In this document: one piece after another, positions 1-8,464 of the stretch
Position numbering within the stretch: position 1 is the first letter of the stretch
Layout of the letters: each line of letters begins with the position of its first letter
Assembly (NCBI GenBank): GCA_035568175.1
Contig: DATMON010000020.1
Coordinates: forward strand, 141,646-205,645
Direction of reading: 5' to 3'
DNA: 64,000 bases
Source of the DNA: AV40 sp035568175
GTDB taxonomy: Bacteria > Verrucomicrobiota > Verrucomicrobiia > Chthoniobacterales > UBA10450
Position numbers and translations under genes: made by a program
The notes under the pieces: model-generated
What the model was told of the DNA's origin: nothing
Seen by the model: only the letters and a program-made list of their open reading frames with translations
The model's database searches: none

Positions 1-323
1 CGCTCGGCATTTGCCGGCTCAAAAACAGTGCGCTCGAATGTCTCGAGAAATTTGTGCTGCGGAAATTTTTTGTACTCGTGCTCACGCCATTTCGGTTCTC
101 CTCCGAAGAGCACGCGCGAAAAAGATTCCTTTGTTAAATAATCAAACTGAACCCGCCGGCCAGCGTCGCGATATTTCCTGAGAACGGTCGGGAAATAAGC
201 AGTTTCCTGCGGCAGAACGAGTAGCTCCGGATGATTGTCGAGCAACGCCGCCAGCAGCGTCGTGCCAGACTTCGCCTGGCCGGCGATGAAACACGCTCGC
301 TGATCAAACGGAAGTATTTGCAT
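1..323 (-). CDS. Sulfotransferase family protein, N-terminal part (runs off window)
   Basis: The minus-strand frame is open from an ATG at 323 to the window edge. It begins with a sulfotransferase-type 5'-PSB loop, GQAKSGTTLLAALLDNHPE at about residues 15-33, which binds the phosphosulfate of PAPS in this family. A PQETAYFP stretch follows, as in bacterial sulfotransferase domains. An in-frame GTG at 329 is an alternative start. Only about 107 residues are visible, so the acceptor cannot be inferred. The next gene, a nucleotide-sugar epimerase on the same strand, suggests a role in surface polysaccharide or lipid sulfation, but that is inference. Confidence 0.75.
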   Translation of the reverse strand, partial: MQILPFDQRACFIAGQAKSGTTLLAALLDNHPELLVLPQETAYFPTVLRKYRDAGRRVQFDYLTKESFSRVLFGGEPKWREHEYKKFPQHKFLETFERTVFEPANAE

Positions 324-376
324 CGACACACTGTCATTTTGCGACCTCATTCGACCTTCTTCAATCACGCAGCTCT

Positions 377-487
377 GTCATCCCGAGCGCAAGCGAGGGA
401 CCTCACAGTCGAAGTTTGGAACACACGAACGTGCTTAGCGTGATCAACGAGCTTATGAGAGATCCTTCACTCCGTTCAGGATGACAG
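377..487. repeat. Dispersed bipartite palindromic repeat, family A, copy 1
   Basis: The left arm (377-404, GTCATCCCGAGCGCAAGCGA...) and right arm (about 457-487, ...CTCCGTTCAGGATGACAG) are imperfect inverted repeats that can form a long hairpin. The same arms recur at 2174-2252 and 16499-16607. The element fills most of the 170-base gap between the sulfotransferase start and the epimerase stop, and its right edge ends a few bases from that stop codon. No gene is seen in the gap. Confidence 0.75.
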
Positions 488-493
488 AGTGGA

Positions 494-1447
494 TCATTTC
501 GCGCCGCGCGATTTCAGAAACCAATCAACAAAGCGCGGCAAGCCGTCTTCAAATTTTGTCGATGGGTTGTAGCCCATGAGTTTTCGCGCTTTGGAAATCT
601 CGGCGCAGGTTATTGGCATGTCGCCCGGTTGTTCGGGCAGTCGATTGATCTTCGCTTTTTTGCCAAGCGCTTTTTCAATCGCGGCGACTAAATCTTGAAG
701 CTGAATCGTTTCGCTCTCGCCCAGATTGAAAACGTCGAACATGGGCCCCTCGTATTTGAGCGCGGCGATTGTTCCCTGAATGATGTCGTCGATATAGGTG
801 TAATCGCGGCGCGTCGTGCCATCGCCGAACTGATCGATCGGTTGGCCAGCGTGGATTTTTCTCGTGAACTGATGAATGGCCAGGTCGGGACGTTGGCGTG
901 CGCCGTAAACTGTAAAGTAGCGGAGCGCAACGATCCGCACTCTGTAGAGATGCGAATAGGTCGAACAGAGAAACTCTCCGCCGATTTTCGTGGCCGCATA
1001 CGGGCTCAAGGTTTGAGTGAGATGCTCTCCTTCCGAAAACGGAACCGTCTTGGCCGCGCCGTAAACCGATGAGCTCGACGCGAAGATGAATCGTTCGATG
1101 CCGCTCGTCCGTGCTCCTTCGAGCAAATGCAGCGTGCCGCCGACATTCGTGTCGTAATAAAGCTGCGGTTGTTGAATCGATGGACGAACACCAGCGCGCG
1201 CGGCCAAATGGGCAATGGTGTCGAATTTTTCTCTTCGAAATAAACTCGCGACCTTTTCACCGTTGCGAAGATCGACATCGTGAACCGCGATCTGGTTTGC
1301 GACCGCGGAAATGTTGGCGCGCTTGATTTGCGGATCGTAAAAGTCATTGAAATCGTCGAGGATGGCGACGTCATGTCCGTCAGCGAGTAGTTTTTCGACC
1401 AGATGGGAGCCGATGAATCCAGCGCCGCCGGTGACCAAAGTCCTCAT
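494..1447 (-). CDS. NAD-dependent epimerase/dehydratase (UDP-glucuronate 4-epimerase-like)
   Basis: An extended SDR of 317 aa. It starts MRTLVTGGAGFIGSHLVE with the Rossmann GxxGxxG. The catalytic SSSSVYG and YAATK (YxxxK) motifs follow at about residues 120-160. The length and the DFNDFYDPQIKRANI segment after the second beta strand resemble UDP-glucuronate 4-epimerases, which interconvert UDP-GlcA and UDP-GalA for surface polysaccharides; the substrate is inferred. The open frame extends to 1486, but the ATG at 1447 directly precedes the Rossmann motif and is preferred. One copy of the TGTCGATCTT motif lies inside at 1268-1278. Confidence 0.88.
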   Translation of the reverse strand: MRTLVTGGAGFIGSHLVEKLLADGHDVAILDDFNDFYDPQIKRANISAVANQIAVHDVDLRNGEKVASLFRREKFDTIAHLAARAGVRPSIQQPQLYYDTNVGGTLHLLEGARTSGIERFIFASSSSVYGAAKTVPFSEGEHLTQTLSPYAATKIGGEFLCSTYSHLYRVRIVALRYFTVYGARQRPDLAIHQFTRKIHAGQPIDQFGDGTTRRDYTYIDDIIQGTIAALKYEGPMFDVFNLGESETIQLQDLVAAIEKALGKKAKINRLPEQPGDMPITCAEISKARKLMGYNPSTKFEDGLPRFVDWFLKSRGAK

Positions 1448-1527
1448 TAACCACGAATAAACAGCAATGGACACTAAGAACAGCAAGTTGTTTGTGCTTC
1501 GTGTCGATTCGTGTCCATTCGTGGTTG
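1448..1527. repeat. Imperfect inverted repeat between divergent genes
   Basis: AACCACGAAT...CAATGGACAC on the left and GTGTCCATTCGTGGTT (1511-1526) on the right are inverted relative to each other; the left arm carries a short insertion. The pair fills the gap between the epimerase start and the M23 peptidase start. It looks like a dispersed palindromic element, and the divergent promoters must lie in or beside it. Confidence 0.6.
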
Positions 1528-1531
1528 CTTA

Positions 1532-2152
1532 ATGAAGAAATGGATCGCGTTGAGCATCGCCGCGTTCGCATTGTCGTTCGTCGTTACGCTGGCGTGGAAG
1601 CTCGGACCCGAACTGACGCGGTCGAAATATGTCGATCCTGCATTTCGGATTCCGTCGCCGCTCGAACTGGCTTCCCTTCCGAACGCGGCGCATTTTGATT
1701 TTCCGCTCGGAAACGAGAACGGCGCGATGGCTTACAACGCGCAGCATTTCACCGAGAACAAACATCTCGGCGACGATTTAAACGGCATTGGGGGCGAGAA
1801 CAGCGATCTGGGTGACCCGATCTACGCGATTGCGGATGGCCGCGTGCTGCTCGCGCGCGACGCTGGCCCTGGCTGGGGCAACATCGTCATTCTGCTCCAT
1901 GCCTATCTCGAAAATGATGAACGAAAATATGTGCAGTCGTATTACGGGCATGTGCAAGACATGCTCGTCCGTCCGGGCGACCTCGTGAAACGCGGCCAGC
2001 AAATCGCCACTGTTGGGACGGCAAACGGTCGCTACTTTGCCCACCTCCATTTTGAGATGCGCGAATTCCTCACACCGTTCATCGGACCCGGTTACCGCGA
2101 AGACACGCGCGGTTGGCTCGACGGAACGAAATTTATCGAGGAGCACCGATAG
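1532..2152 (+). CDS. M23 family metallopeptidase (LytM-like)
   Basis: A 206-aa protein with an N-terminal membrane anchor or signal segment (residues 3-23) followed by a peptidase M23 domain. The zinc-site elements are visible: HLGDDLN (HxxxD) near residue 83 and HLHFEMRE (HxH) near residue 178. The family cleaves peptidoglycan cross-bridges or acts as degenerate activators; here the metal ligands look intact. The frame opens at 1511, but the ATG at 1532 (MKKWIALSIAAF) gives a proper signal sequence. It probably acts in the periplasm. Confidence 0.85.
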   Translation: MKKWIALSIAAFALSFVVTLAWKLGPELTRSKYVDPAFRIPSPLELASLPNAAHFDFPLGNENGAMAYNAQHFTENKHLGDDLNGIGGENSDLGDPIYAIADGRVLLARDAGPGWGNIVILLHAYLENDERKYVQSYYGHVQDMLVRPGDLVKRGQQIATVGTANGRYFAHLHFEMREFLTPFIGPGYREDTRGWLDGTKFIEEHR

Positions 2153-2173
2153 GCGCGAGTGAGGTTCGACTAT

Positions 2174-2252
2174 TGTCATTCCGAGCGGAGTCGAGGAATC
2201 TCTAACTGTTTCAGAAATATCTAGAGATGTCTCCACTTCGGTCGACATGACA
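2174..2252. repeat. Dispersed bipartite palindromic repeat, family A, copy 2
   Basis: The left arm GTCATTCCGAGCGGAGTCGA (2174 on) and the right arm ending GGTCGACATGACA (2252) are inverted repeats matching the copies at 377-487 and 16499-16607. This copy fills the gap between the M23 peptidase and the rhomboid gene and ends a few bases before the rhomboid start. Confidence 0.7.
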
Positions 2253-2254
2253 AA

Positions 2255-2830
2255 ATGAAATTCGAGAGAAATCGCGGAACATTCGTCCTAATTCTCGCCC
2301 TTGCGGTTGGCTTTGGAATCGAGATCGCAATGAATGGTGTCGGAAATGATGAGGCGCTGTCGAAGCTCGGCGCTCTTCCAGATAACGGCCAATTGCATGG
2401 CGAATTCTGGCGCATCGCCACCTATTCGTTTCTCCATTTCAATTGGTTGCACCTGCTTCTGAATGTCGGCCTGCTTTCCTGGATCGGTCGAATTGTTGAA
2501 CAACAACTGGGCACCGGGCGAGGCGCCTTGATCTATTTTGTCAGCGTGATTTGCTCAGCTGCCGTAATTCTTCTGGTGCACAACTGGCATCCGAAAGAAG
2601 GGGCCACTGTCGGCGCGTCCGGCGGTGTTTTCGGTTTGTTGGGCGCAGCGCTGGTCATTTCATATCGTCAGGACAGCGACGGTGGATTGCGAAAATGGCT
2701 TTGGATCGTGCTTGTGACCGGATTCGGTGTCTCACTCCTTCCCGACATCAGCATGGCTGGTCACATTGGCGGAATCATGAGCGGCATACCGACGGCGCTG
2801 CTCGTAAGAATGCGACGAAATGAAAATTGA
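2255..2830 (+). CDS. Rhomboid family intramembrane serine protease
   Basis: A 191-aa polytopic membrane protein with about six hydrophobic segments. HFNWLHLLLNVG is the rhomboid HxxxN-type segment. GASGGVFG near residue 118 carries the nucleophilic serine of GxSG, and AGHIGG near residue 172 carries the catalytic histidine. Both members of the Ser-His dyad are present, so it should be active in cleaving transmembrane substrates. Its 3' end overlaps the next CDS by 11 bases, which indicates translational coupling. Confidence 0.9.
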   Translation: MKFERNRGTFVLILALAVGFGIEIAMNGVGNDEALSKLGALPDNGQLHGEFWRIATYSFLHFNWLHLLLNVGLLSWIGRIVEQQLGTGRGALIYFVSVICSAAVILLVHNWHPKEGATVGASGGVFGLLGAALVISYRQDSDGGLRKWLWIVLVTGFGVSLLPDISMAGHIGGIMSGIPTALLVRMRRNEN

Positions 2831-3659
2831 CGGATGCAGCGCGTTAATCACCGGCGCTTCGGCTGGAATCGGTCGCGAGTTTGCCCGCCACCTGGCGGGG
2901 CGCGCGCGGACGCTCGTTCTGGTCGCGCGACGCGAAGAACGGTTAAATGAATTGCGCGACGAATTGCGAAGTCGCAATGCGCGATTGACCATTCACGTGC
3001 GCCTTGCCGACCTTTGCCACAAATCGCAAATCAACGAACTGATCGAGTGGCTCGATCAAAACAAGATCGACATCGACTTCCTGATCAACAATGCCGGACT
3101 GGGCGACTACGGACCGTTTGCCACGAGCGATCCGCAACGAGACGAGCGGATCATTCAAGTAAACGTCGTCGCGCTCACCTTGCTGACCCGGCGTTTGCTT
3201 CCGCAAATGATTGGAAGAAAACGCGGCGCGATTTTGAATGTCAGCTCGTCGGCCGGTTTTCTCCCAATTCCCGGAATGGGTGTTTACGCAGCGAGCAAAG
3301 CATACGTGAACAGTTTCTCGGAAGCGCTGCGGGCTGAACTGCACTGCACCGGCGTGACCGTTACTACGCTTTGTCCCGGCCCGGTACATACTGAATTCGG
3401 CGACGCCGCGAAGCGCCCTGGCGGTCAACCGGAGACCGGTCCAGAATTCGTTTACGTTTCAGTGGAAAAGACAGCGCGCGACGCGCTCGCTGCGATTGAA
3501 GCCGGTAAGCCACTGGTCATTCCGGGTTTCGTAATGAAAATCGCAATGTTCCTCGTTCGCATCACTCCGATGTCGATCTTGCGACTAGCTTGGCGGGCCG
3601 GGGCAAGGCGCGGCCAGCCGCGAGACAAAAGCGGCGATCGGGTTCGATCGCCGCTTTGA
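2820..3659 (+). CDS. Short-chain dehydrogenase/reductase
   Basis: A 279-aa classical SDR. TGASAGIG near residue 11 is the cofactor motif, NNAG lies near residue 90, SSSAGF carries the catalytic serine, and YAASK is the catalytic YxxxK. The long C-terminal tail with a hydrophobic stretch resembles the DltE/YqjQ-like SDR branch. The substrate cannot be told. The start overlaps the rhomboid gene. The last ten or so codons are supplied by a strong hairpin (3630-3657) that spans the stop codon. The motif ATGTCGATCTT lies at 3570-3580. Confidence 0.88.
   Translation: MKIDGCSALITGASAGIGREFARHLAGRARTLVLVARREERLNELRDELRSRNARLTIHVRLADLCHKSQINELIEWLDQNKIDIDFLINNAGLGDYGPFATSDPQRDERIIQVNVVALTLLTRRLLPQMIGRKRGAILNVSSSAGFLPIPGMGVYAASKAYVNSFSEALRAELHCTGVTVTTLCPGPVHTEFGDAAKRPGGQPETGPEFVYVSVEKTARDALAAIEAGKPLVIPGFVMKIAMFLVRITPMSILRLAWRAGARRGQPRDKSGDRVRSPL
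3630..3657. terminator. Hairpin overlapping the SDR stop codon
   Basis: AAAGCGGCGATC, a six-base loop, then GATCGCCGCTTT form a near-perfect stem of about 12 bp that ends at the TGA. It can act as an intrinsic terminator in either direction, since A/T bases flank both sides. It lies between the plus-strand SDR and the 3' end of the minus-strand redoxin gene. Confidence 0.55.
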
Positions 3660-3699
3660 GATTATTTGCAGGTGAGGACGCCTGCCTCCACAGAAAATC

Positions 3700-4314
3700 T
3701 TAGGAGGACTTGTAAGTTATGTGGCAGCCGTAGGGTTTGGTTTGGGCATTGGAAACCGCCTTGCCGCCGAGCGCTTCGTCGAGCGCGGCTTTGACGTAGT
3801 TGGTCGAGCTCGGAATGTCGGCCGGATTGGGCGACGCTTTGCTGTCGATCGCGCCTTCGTAAACAATTTTGCCTTCGGGATTGATCACGACCATGTTGGG
3901 CGTGTTCTTGGCGCCGTAAAGTTTGGCGACTTTGCTTTCAGGATCGAGCAGGAGCGCGGTCTGATGCGTGTTCCAAGACTTCATGATTTTCTGCGCCTGC
4001 TCAGCGGTGATGTTGCCTTCGCTACCGGGCGCGTTCGAATCAACCGTCAGCCAGACGACGCCTTTGCCGGTATATTCCTGTTGCAACTTTTGCATGTTGC
4101 CGCCGCCGTAATGCTTTTTCACGAACGGACATTCCGGATTGAACCACTCGAGCACGACGTATTTGCCTTTGTATTCGGAAAGCGATTGCGTCTTGCCGTT
4201 GGCGTCCGGCGCAGAGAACTCCGGTGCGGCGGTGCCAACCGATGGAATATCGGCGGCATAAAGCGCGCCGGCTGCGAATGTGGTGATCGCGGTAAGAAGT
4301 AGTTTGGTTTTCAT
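3700..4314 (-). CDS. Periplasmic redoxin (thioredoxin-fold, AhpC/TSA-like)
   Basis: A 204-aa protein with a cleavable signal peptide (residues 1-20, ending LYAA) and a redoxin domain. The motif NPECPFVKKHY near residue 60 has a single N-terminal active-site Cys (CxxxxK rather than CxxC), typical of a bacterial thioredoxin-like group that often contains the KHYGGGNMQ segment. It sits 3 bases downstream of the DsbD-like gene on the same strand. It may be a periplasmic peroxidase or reductase recharged by that DsbD. The pairing is seen; the partnership is inferred. Confidence 0.85.
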   Translation of the reverse strand: MKTKLLLTAITTFAAGALYAADIPSVGTAAPEFSAPDANGKTQSLSEYKGKYVVLEWFNPECPFVKKHYGGGNMQKLQQEYTGKGVVWLTVDSNAPGSEGNITAEQAQKIMKSWNTHQTALLLDPESKVAKLYGAKNTPNMVVINPEGKIVYEGAIDSKASPNPADIPSSTNYVKAALDEALGGKAVSNAQTKPYGCHITYKSS

Positions 4315-4317
4315 AAC

Positions 4318-6441
4318 TTATTGTGAAGCGACTGCTGGTGTGATGGTTTCTAGTTTGTCGAGTAAGATACTCTTGGTGAGCAATTCCGGAAACACAATCG
4401 GCTCTTCCGACTTTCCCGGATAAAGCACGTACAATGGGACACCTGGCCGGCCAAATTGTTGAAGCAATTTCGTGATGACCGGGTCGCCGTTGGTCCAATC
4501 GGCCTTCAATCTAACGACGCCGTGACGCTGGAACGCATCGCGAACCGCGCCGTTTTCGAGCACGCTCTTCTCGTTGAACTTGCAGGTGAGACACCAGGCT
4601 GCGGTAAAATCGATAAATACGGCGTGTCCCTGGTCGCGCTCGCTTTGCAAACGCTCGGGCGTGAACGGTTGCCAATCGCCGGGAGCATTTGAGGCCGCGA
4701 GGTCGATCTTCGCTGATTGGAATTTGTCGCCGATAAAATAAACGCCGCTCGCGAGCAAAAGCAGGAGCATGAGCAACAGGGCGAAAGTTCGCTTCCCTAC
4801 TGGGGCAGTCGGGACAATGAAAGCGCCTTTCATCCAGCAGACGATGGCGACGATGAGCAAAAAGCAGCTCGCCCAAATCGCCCCGTCGAGCCCGCGCTGA
4901 GCGCCAAGGACGTAGAGCAGAAAGAGCAGCGTCGCGAGCAGAAGGAATCCCATGAACTGTTTCAGGTGCACCATCCACGGGCCGGGGGCTGGAAGAAATC
5001 GGAGCCAAGCCGGTTGTGCACTCAGCAGGAAATAAGGTGCGCTCATTCCGGCAGCAACGGCAACGAACATCGACAAGATGACGATCGGTGATTGCGTAAA
5101 GGCGAAGCCCAGCGCGGTCCCGAGAAACGGCGCGGTGCACGGCGTCGCCAGGACGGTTGCGAACACACCTTGGAAAAATGAACCGACATTATCTTTGCGT
5201 TCGGAGGTCGCGAGCAAGCCGCGGGTCATGCTTTGTGGAAGCGAAACCTCGAAGACGCCGAAAAGATTCAGCGCGAAGACGAGGACGATCACACTCAGGC
5301 CAAGAACAAAATAGGCGTTGGTGAATTGAAACCCGCCCCAGGTCACGTCGCGGCCGCTGGCCTTCAGCGCGATCAGCAAAAACGCCAGCGCGAGAAACCA
5401 GGCGAAAATTCCAGCGGTAAAAGCAAGGCCGCTCCGAAAAATTCTCTGCCGGCTCTGCCCCGCTTGTTGAATAAACCCGAAAATTTTGAGCGAGATCACC
5501 GGCAACACGCACGGCATAAGATTCAAAATAAATCCGCCGATAAAGCCGAAGAACAAAAAGGTAACGATCCCGCGTGAAGGCTGCGTCGCTTGCGCCGCAG
5601 CGATTGCCGGCGCACCAAGCTCCCAGGCAGCGCGATCGTTGCCGTTGGGAAATTTCGAAAAGACAAGCAACCCCGGCATTCCCGATAAATTTTTGTCCGG
5701 TGATTCAATTGGAATCCGAAACGTAACTTCGTTCGCCTTGCGCGATTCGATGGCGGGGTGACCGACAACGGTGTTGCCCTGCGGCAACGGATAAAAATCG
5801 AGCGTCGGATAATTCGCCAGATTCTCGCTTACCAGCTTGAGATGAAGATCCGAGCCGGCACGACTCCAACTCGCGTTCGCCGTTCTTGAATCTGGGAATT
5901 TTTGCGGAAGTAAACGGCGGTAGCGCGCAAACAGATCCGTGTTTTTCTGATCGGCCGTTGCCGATGTCGGCAGCTCGAGCTCAACGGTCCCGCCTCCAGG
6001 AATGCAGATTTTCTCGCAAACGAGCCAATTCGCTTCCGCGGATAGTTTTACCGGCGAGACGTCGATCTTGGCGGGCGGCGTAAGTTCCTGCATGAGCAGG
6101 ATTTCGTCCTGGTAACCGTAAGTTTGGATGTCGCCGGGGTCATTTGTCTTGAGCGGAATCGGCCACTGGATCTCGCTGACTTTCCAACCGGGTGGCAAAT
6201 TCCATTTGATTTCAGTCGGGAGGCCGGCGTCGCCGGAGAATTTCCAATAGGTGTGCCAGCCCGGCGCCATTCGCAGGAGAAGTCCAGCAGTGAATGGCTT
6301 GCCCGGAACGATGGCTGAGGCATCGGCCAGGAGTGTCGCCTTGACCAATTCGCGGCCCTGATAGTTTTGGCCAAGGCCAGAATGCACGAAAGCAACGGCG
6401 CAGAGCGCAATCGATAATTCCCGCCACCAATTCATCCTCAT
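4318..6441 (-). CDS. dsbD: DsbD-like thiol:disulfide interchange protein
   Basis: About 707 aa. It has a signal peptide, an N-terminal beta-rich DsbD_N-like periplasmic domain (about 25-260), and a core of about eight membrane helices with the paired redox cysteines of the CcdA/DsbD family (LMPCVLPVISLK and LATPCTAPFLG). The C-terminal thioredoxin domain carries CLTC near residue 617. It moves electrons from cytoplasmic thioredoxin to periplasmic targets, probably including the redoxin encoded directly downstream. The open frame extends to 6528; MRMNWW at 6441 precedes the signal peptide and is preferred, with MNWW at 6435 possible. Confidence 0.9.
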   Translation of the reverse strand: MRMNWWRELSIALCAVAFVHSGLGQNYQGRELVKATLLADASAIVPGKPFTAGLLLRMAPGWHTYWKFSGDAGLPTEIKWNLPPGWKVSEIQWPIPLKTNDPGDIQTYGYQDEILLMQELTPPAKIDVSPVKLSAEANWLVCEKICIPGGGTVELELPTSATADQKNTDLFARYRRLLPQKFPDSRTANASWSRAGSDLHLKLVSENLANYPTLDFYPLPQGNTVVGHPAIESRKANEVTFRIPIESPDKNLSGMPGLLVFSKFPNGNDRAAWELGAPAIAAAQATQPSRGIVTFLFFGFIGGFILNLMPCVLPVISLKIFGFIQQAGQSRQRIFRSGLAFTAGIFAWFLALAFLLIALKASGRDVTWGGFQFTNAYFVLGLSVIVLVFALNLFGVFEVSLPQSMTRGLLATSERKDNVGSFFQGVFATVLATPCTAPFLGTALGFAFTQSPIVILSMFVAVAAGMSAPYFLLSAQPAWLRFLPAPGPWMVHLKQFMGFLLLATLLFLLYVLGAQRGLDGAIWASCFLLIVAIVCWMKGAFIVPTAPVGKRTFALLLMLLLLLASGVYFIGDKFQSAKIDLAASNAPGDWQPFTPERLQSERDQGHAVFIDFTAAWCLTCKFNEKSVLENGAVRDAFQRHGVVRLKADWTNGDPVITKLLQQFGRPGVPLYVLYPGKSEEPIVFPELLTKSILLDKLETITPAVASQ

Positions 6442-6487
6442 AACTACCATTGGCCGAAGTTCGCGGCAATGAAGGGTGGCTCGCATC

Positions 6488-6748
6488 ATGCTGCCAAAAT
6501 ATGACATGCGCAGCTTAGTAACGTTCATCGTAATTGCCGGGATAGGTGCGGCTCTATTCGTTCTGCAAAAACGCAGCGAACAAAAGACGGCAGCAACGGA
6601 GACTTCCGCGCCGTCAGCTCCGTCACCGAGGCAGACCTACGAACACGATTGGGCAAAGCACTCGCTCGACACGACCCACTCGGTCATTCAAAAAATTCAG
6701 CAGCAGAGAAAAGACGACGACCTGAAGGACGCGGTCGGGCGCCGCTGA
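6488..6748 (+). CDS. Small single-pass membrane protein, unknown function
   Basis: A short protein of about 86 aa with one transmembrane helix (SLVTFIVIAGIGAALFVL) and a hydrophilic, Ser/Pro-rich, then charged tail. I do not recognise a family. The ATG at 6488 has a GAAGGGTGG purine-rich stretch about 9 bases upstream. A GTG at 6476 and an ATG at 6506 are alternatives. It is divergent from dsbD, with about 46 bases between starts, so a shared promoter region is likely. Confidence 0.5.
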   Translation: MLPKYDMRSLVTFIVIAGIGAALFVLQKRSEQKTAATETSAPSAPSPRQTYEHDWAKHSLDTTHSVIQKIQQQRKDDDLKDAVGRR

Positions 6749-6768
6749 GATCGGCGAGCCGTGGTAAC

Positions 6769-7203
6769 TCAGGGCACAACAAAGATCTTCTGAGAATCGG
6801 GATCTTTTACTTTGCTTCCCGGCGCGTAACCACTCACGTCGATGTATCCACCGGTGGCGTTGAATGGATTAAAAACGAGGCCGGGCCTGCCTGGCACCGC
6901 TTTTGCCACAGGAAACTGCGTCGCGCTCGCAGACTTCTGAGATGATGGCGAAGGTTTTGCCGACGGCTTGCTTGCGGCAACTCGCGACGGTTGCTTTGAT
7001 TTGCGCGAGGCAACGCGCGGTGTGGCAGTCGGAGAAGGGGCAACGACTGGCCGGCCAGGATTTGTCACATCAGACGTATTTGCGGCAGGTCCAGCCTCCC
7101 GTTCACCAAAAACATAGCGCACGGGTGCGGTGACGACGCGGCCAATCCCACAACCAACCAAGCCGCTTGCAATTATCACAACAGCGCAGCATCTCCAATT
7201 CAT
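6769..7203 (-). CDS. Putative lipoprotein, unknown function
   Basis: A 144-aa protein starting MNWRCCAVVIIASGLVGCG; the lipobox LVGC predicts lipidation. A Pro/Ala/Lys/Ser-rich low-complexity middle follows. The conserved-looking C-terminal block (PGRPGLVFNPFN...GYIDVSGYAPGSKVKDP) probably folds at the cell surface or in the periplasm. The frame opens at 7269, but that start would overlap the upstream PLP-enzyme gene and precedes the lipobox by 22 residues, so 7203 is chosen. Function not known. Confidence 0.7.
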   Translation of the reverse strand: MNWRCCAVVIIASGLVGCGIGRVVTAPVRYVFGEREAGPAANTSDVTNPGRPVVAPSPTATPRVASRKSKQPSRVAASKPSAKPSPSSQKSASATQFPVAKAVPGRPGLVFNPFNATGGYIDVSGYAPGSKVKDPDSQKIFVVP

Positions 7204-7228
7204 CGCGGTCTTATACGACTTCTTTTCC

Positions 7229-8299
7229 TCAGCGCAACACATCGCCAACCAATCGGTCGATTTCCGCATCAGTCGTCGCCCATGAGCACATCAGGCGATA
7301 AACATCGGGTTCAATGAACTTGTAAAAATGCCAGCCGCGCGAGTGCAAACTGCGAGCGAGCTGCTCAGGCATGCGAACAAAGAGAGCATTTGCTTCAACC
7401 GGAAGGACGATGTCGCTCTTCGCTGAACTGCGCAGACGGTCCGCCAGCGCGAGCGCCATGGCGTTGGCGTGCCGAGCGTTCTGGAGCCAAACGTCATTGT
7501 TGAGAAGGCCGATCCATTGTGCAGCTAAAAATCGCGTCTTGGACGCAAGCTGGCCGGCTTGCTTCAAACGATAATCGAATTCGCGGGAATGTTCTTTTTT
7601 GAAAAAAACAATGAGTTCGCCTCCGAGCGCGCCGTTCTTTGTCCCACCAAAGCAAAGAACATCCACGCCGATCTTCCAGGTAATCTCTTTGGGCGAGCAA
7701 CCAAGTGAGGCAACCGCATTTGCCAATCGCGCACCGTCCATGTGCACAAACATTTTATGTTGGCGTGCGAATTCGCTGACTGCGGCAATTTCATCGGGCC
7801 TGTAAACCGCTCCAAACTCGGTTGCCTGTGTAACGCTGATTACGCGCGGTTTATGCGCGTGCACTTCCGGTTGGATCGCGATGACCGCTTTGACTTCGTT
7901 CAGGTCTATCTTGCCGTGCCCCCCGCCGACCAGGAGCAACTTTGACCCACCCGTGAAAAATTCCGGGGCGCCGCATTCGTCGGTCTGAATATGAGCCTGC
8001 TTGTGACAAACGACGCTGTGAAATGGTTGGCAAAGCTGCGCCAACGCCAGCGCATTCGCGGCCGTCCCGTTAAAAACTAAATAAGCATTGCAATCCGTTT
8101 CGAAGAGATCCCGGACCAATTCCCGAACGCGACCCATCCATTGATCGGTGCCATAGGAAACGGCTGCACCATGATTGGCCTCTTCCAGGGCGGCCAAGAC
8201 CTCGGGGCAAATCCCGGCCGTGTTATCGCTCGCGAATTGGTGATGCTCATCGCGGCCTTGCATGTCGATCTTGCTAACCGAGGTCGGGACGCCCAGCAA
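7229..8299 (-). CDS. Low-specificity L-threonine aldolase-like PLP enzyme
   Basis: A 356-aa fold-type I PLP protein of the beta-eliminating lyase/threonine aldolase family (PF01212). SDNTAGICPEVL near residue 25, FNGTAANALAL, HMDGARLANA with the cofactor-binding Asp, and CFGGTKNGA near residue 220 with the PLP lysine are all visible. The family splits L-threonine to glycine and acetaldehyde. An internal ATG at 8260 is an equally good start. Divergent from putA with a GC-rich hairpin between them. Confidence 0.85.
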   Translation of the reverse strand: MLGVPTSVSKIDMQGRDEHHQFASDNTAGICPEVLAALEEANHGAAVSYGTDQWMGRVRELVRDLFETDCNAYLVFNGTAANALALAQLCQPFHSVVCHKQAHIQTDECGAPEFFTGGSKLLLVGGGHGKIDLNEVKAVIAIQPEVHAHKPRVISVTQATEFGAVYRPDEIAAVSEFARQHKMFVHMDGARLANAVASLGCSPKEITWKIGVDVLCFGGTKNGALGGELIVFFKKEHSREFDYRLKQAGQLASKTRFLAAQWIGLLNNDVWLQNARHANAMALALADRLRSSAKSDIVLPVEANALFVRMPEQLARSLHSRGWHFYKFIEPDVYRLMCSWATTDAEIDRLVGDVLR

Positions 8300-8327
8300 A
8301 CGGCAATCCCCTGAAAAAAGAGAAATT

Positions 8328-8375
8328 GCCTGACGGGCCCAAGCCCCAGGGCCTGCAGGGGCCCGCCAGACAAAT
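8328..8375. promoter_or_regulatory. GC-rich hairpin in the divergent region upstream of putA
   Basis: CTGACGGGCCC (about 8331) and GGGCCCGCCAG (about 8361) pair over 10 of 11 positions around an inner segment that can itself pair (GCCCC with GGGGC). No T-run follows on either side, so a simple terminator is unlikely. It could be a leader structure, an operator or a palindromic repeat; its role is unknown. Confidence 0.45.
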
Positions 8376-8464
8376 CACTCTAACTGCTCCCTGAATCTAA
8401 TCCGCTTTGACAGCGGCAATTCACACCCCACATCGAAGTTCCCCCTCAAAGTGACCGTATTCCG

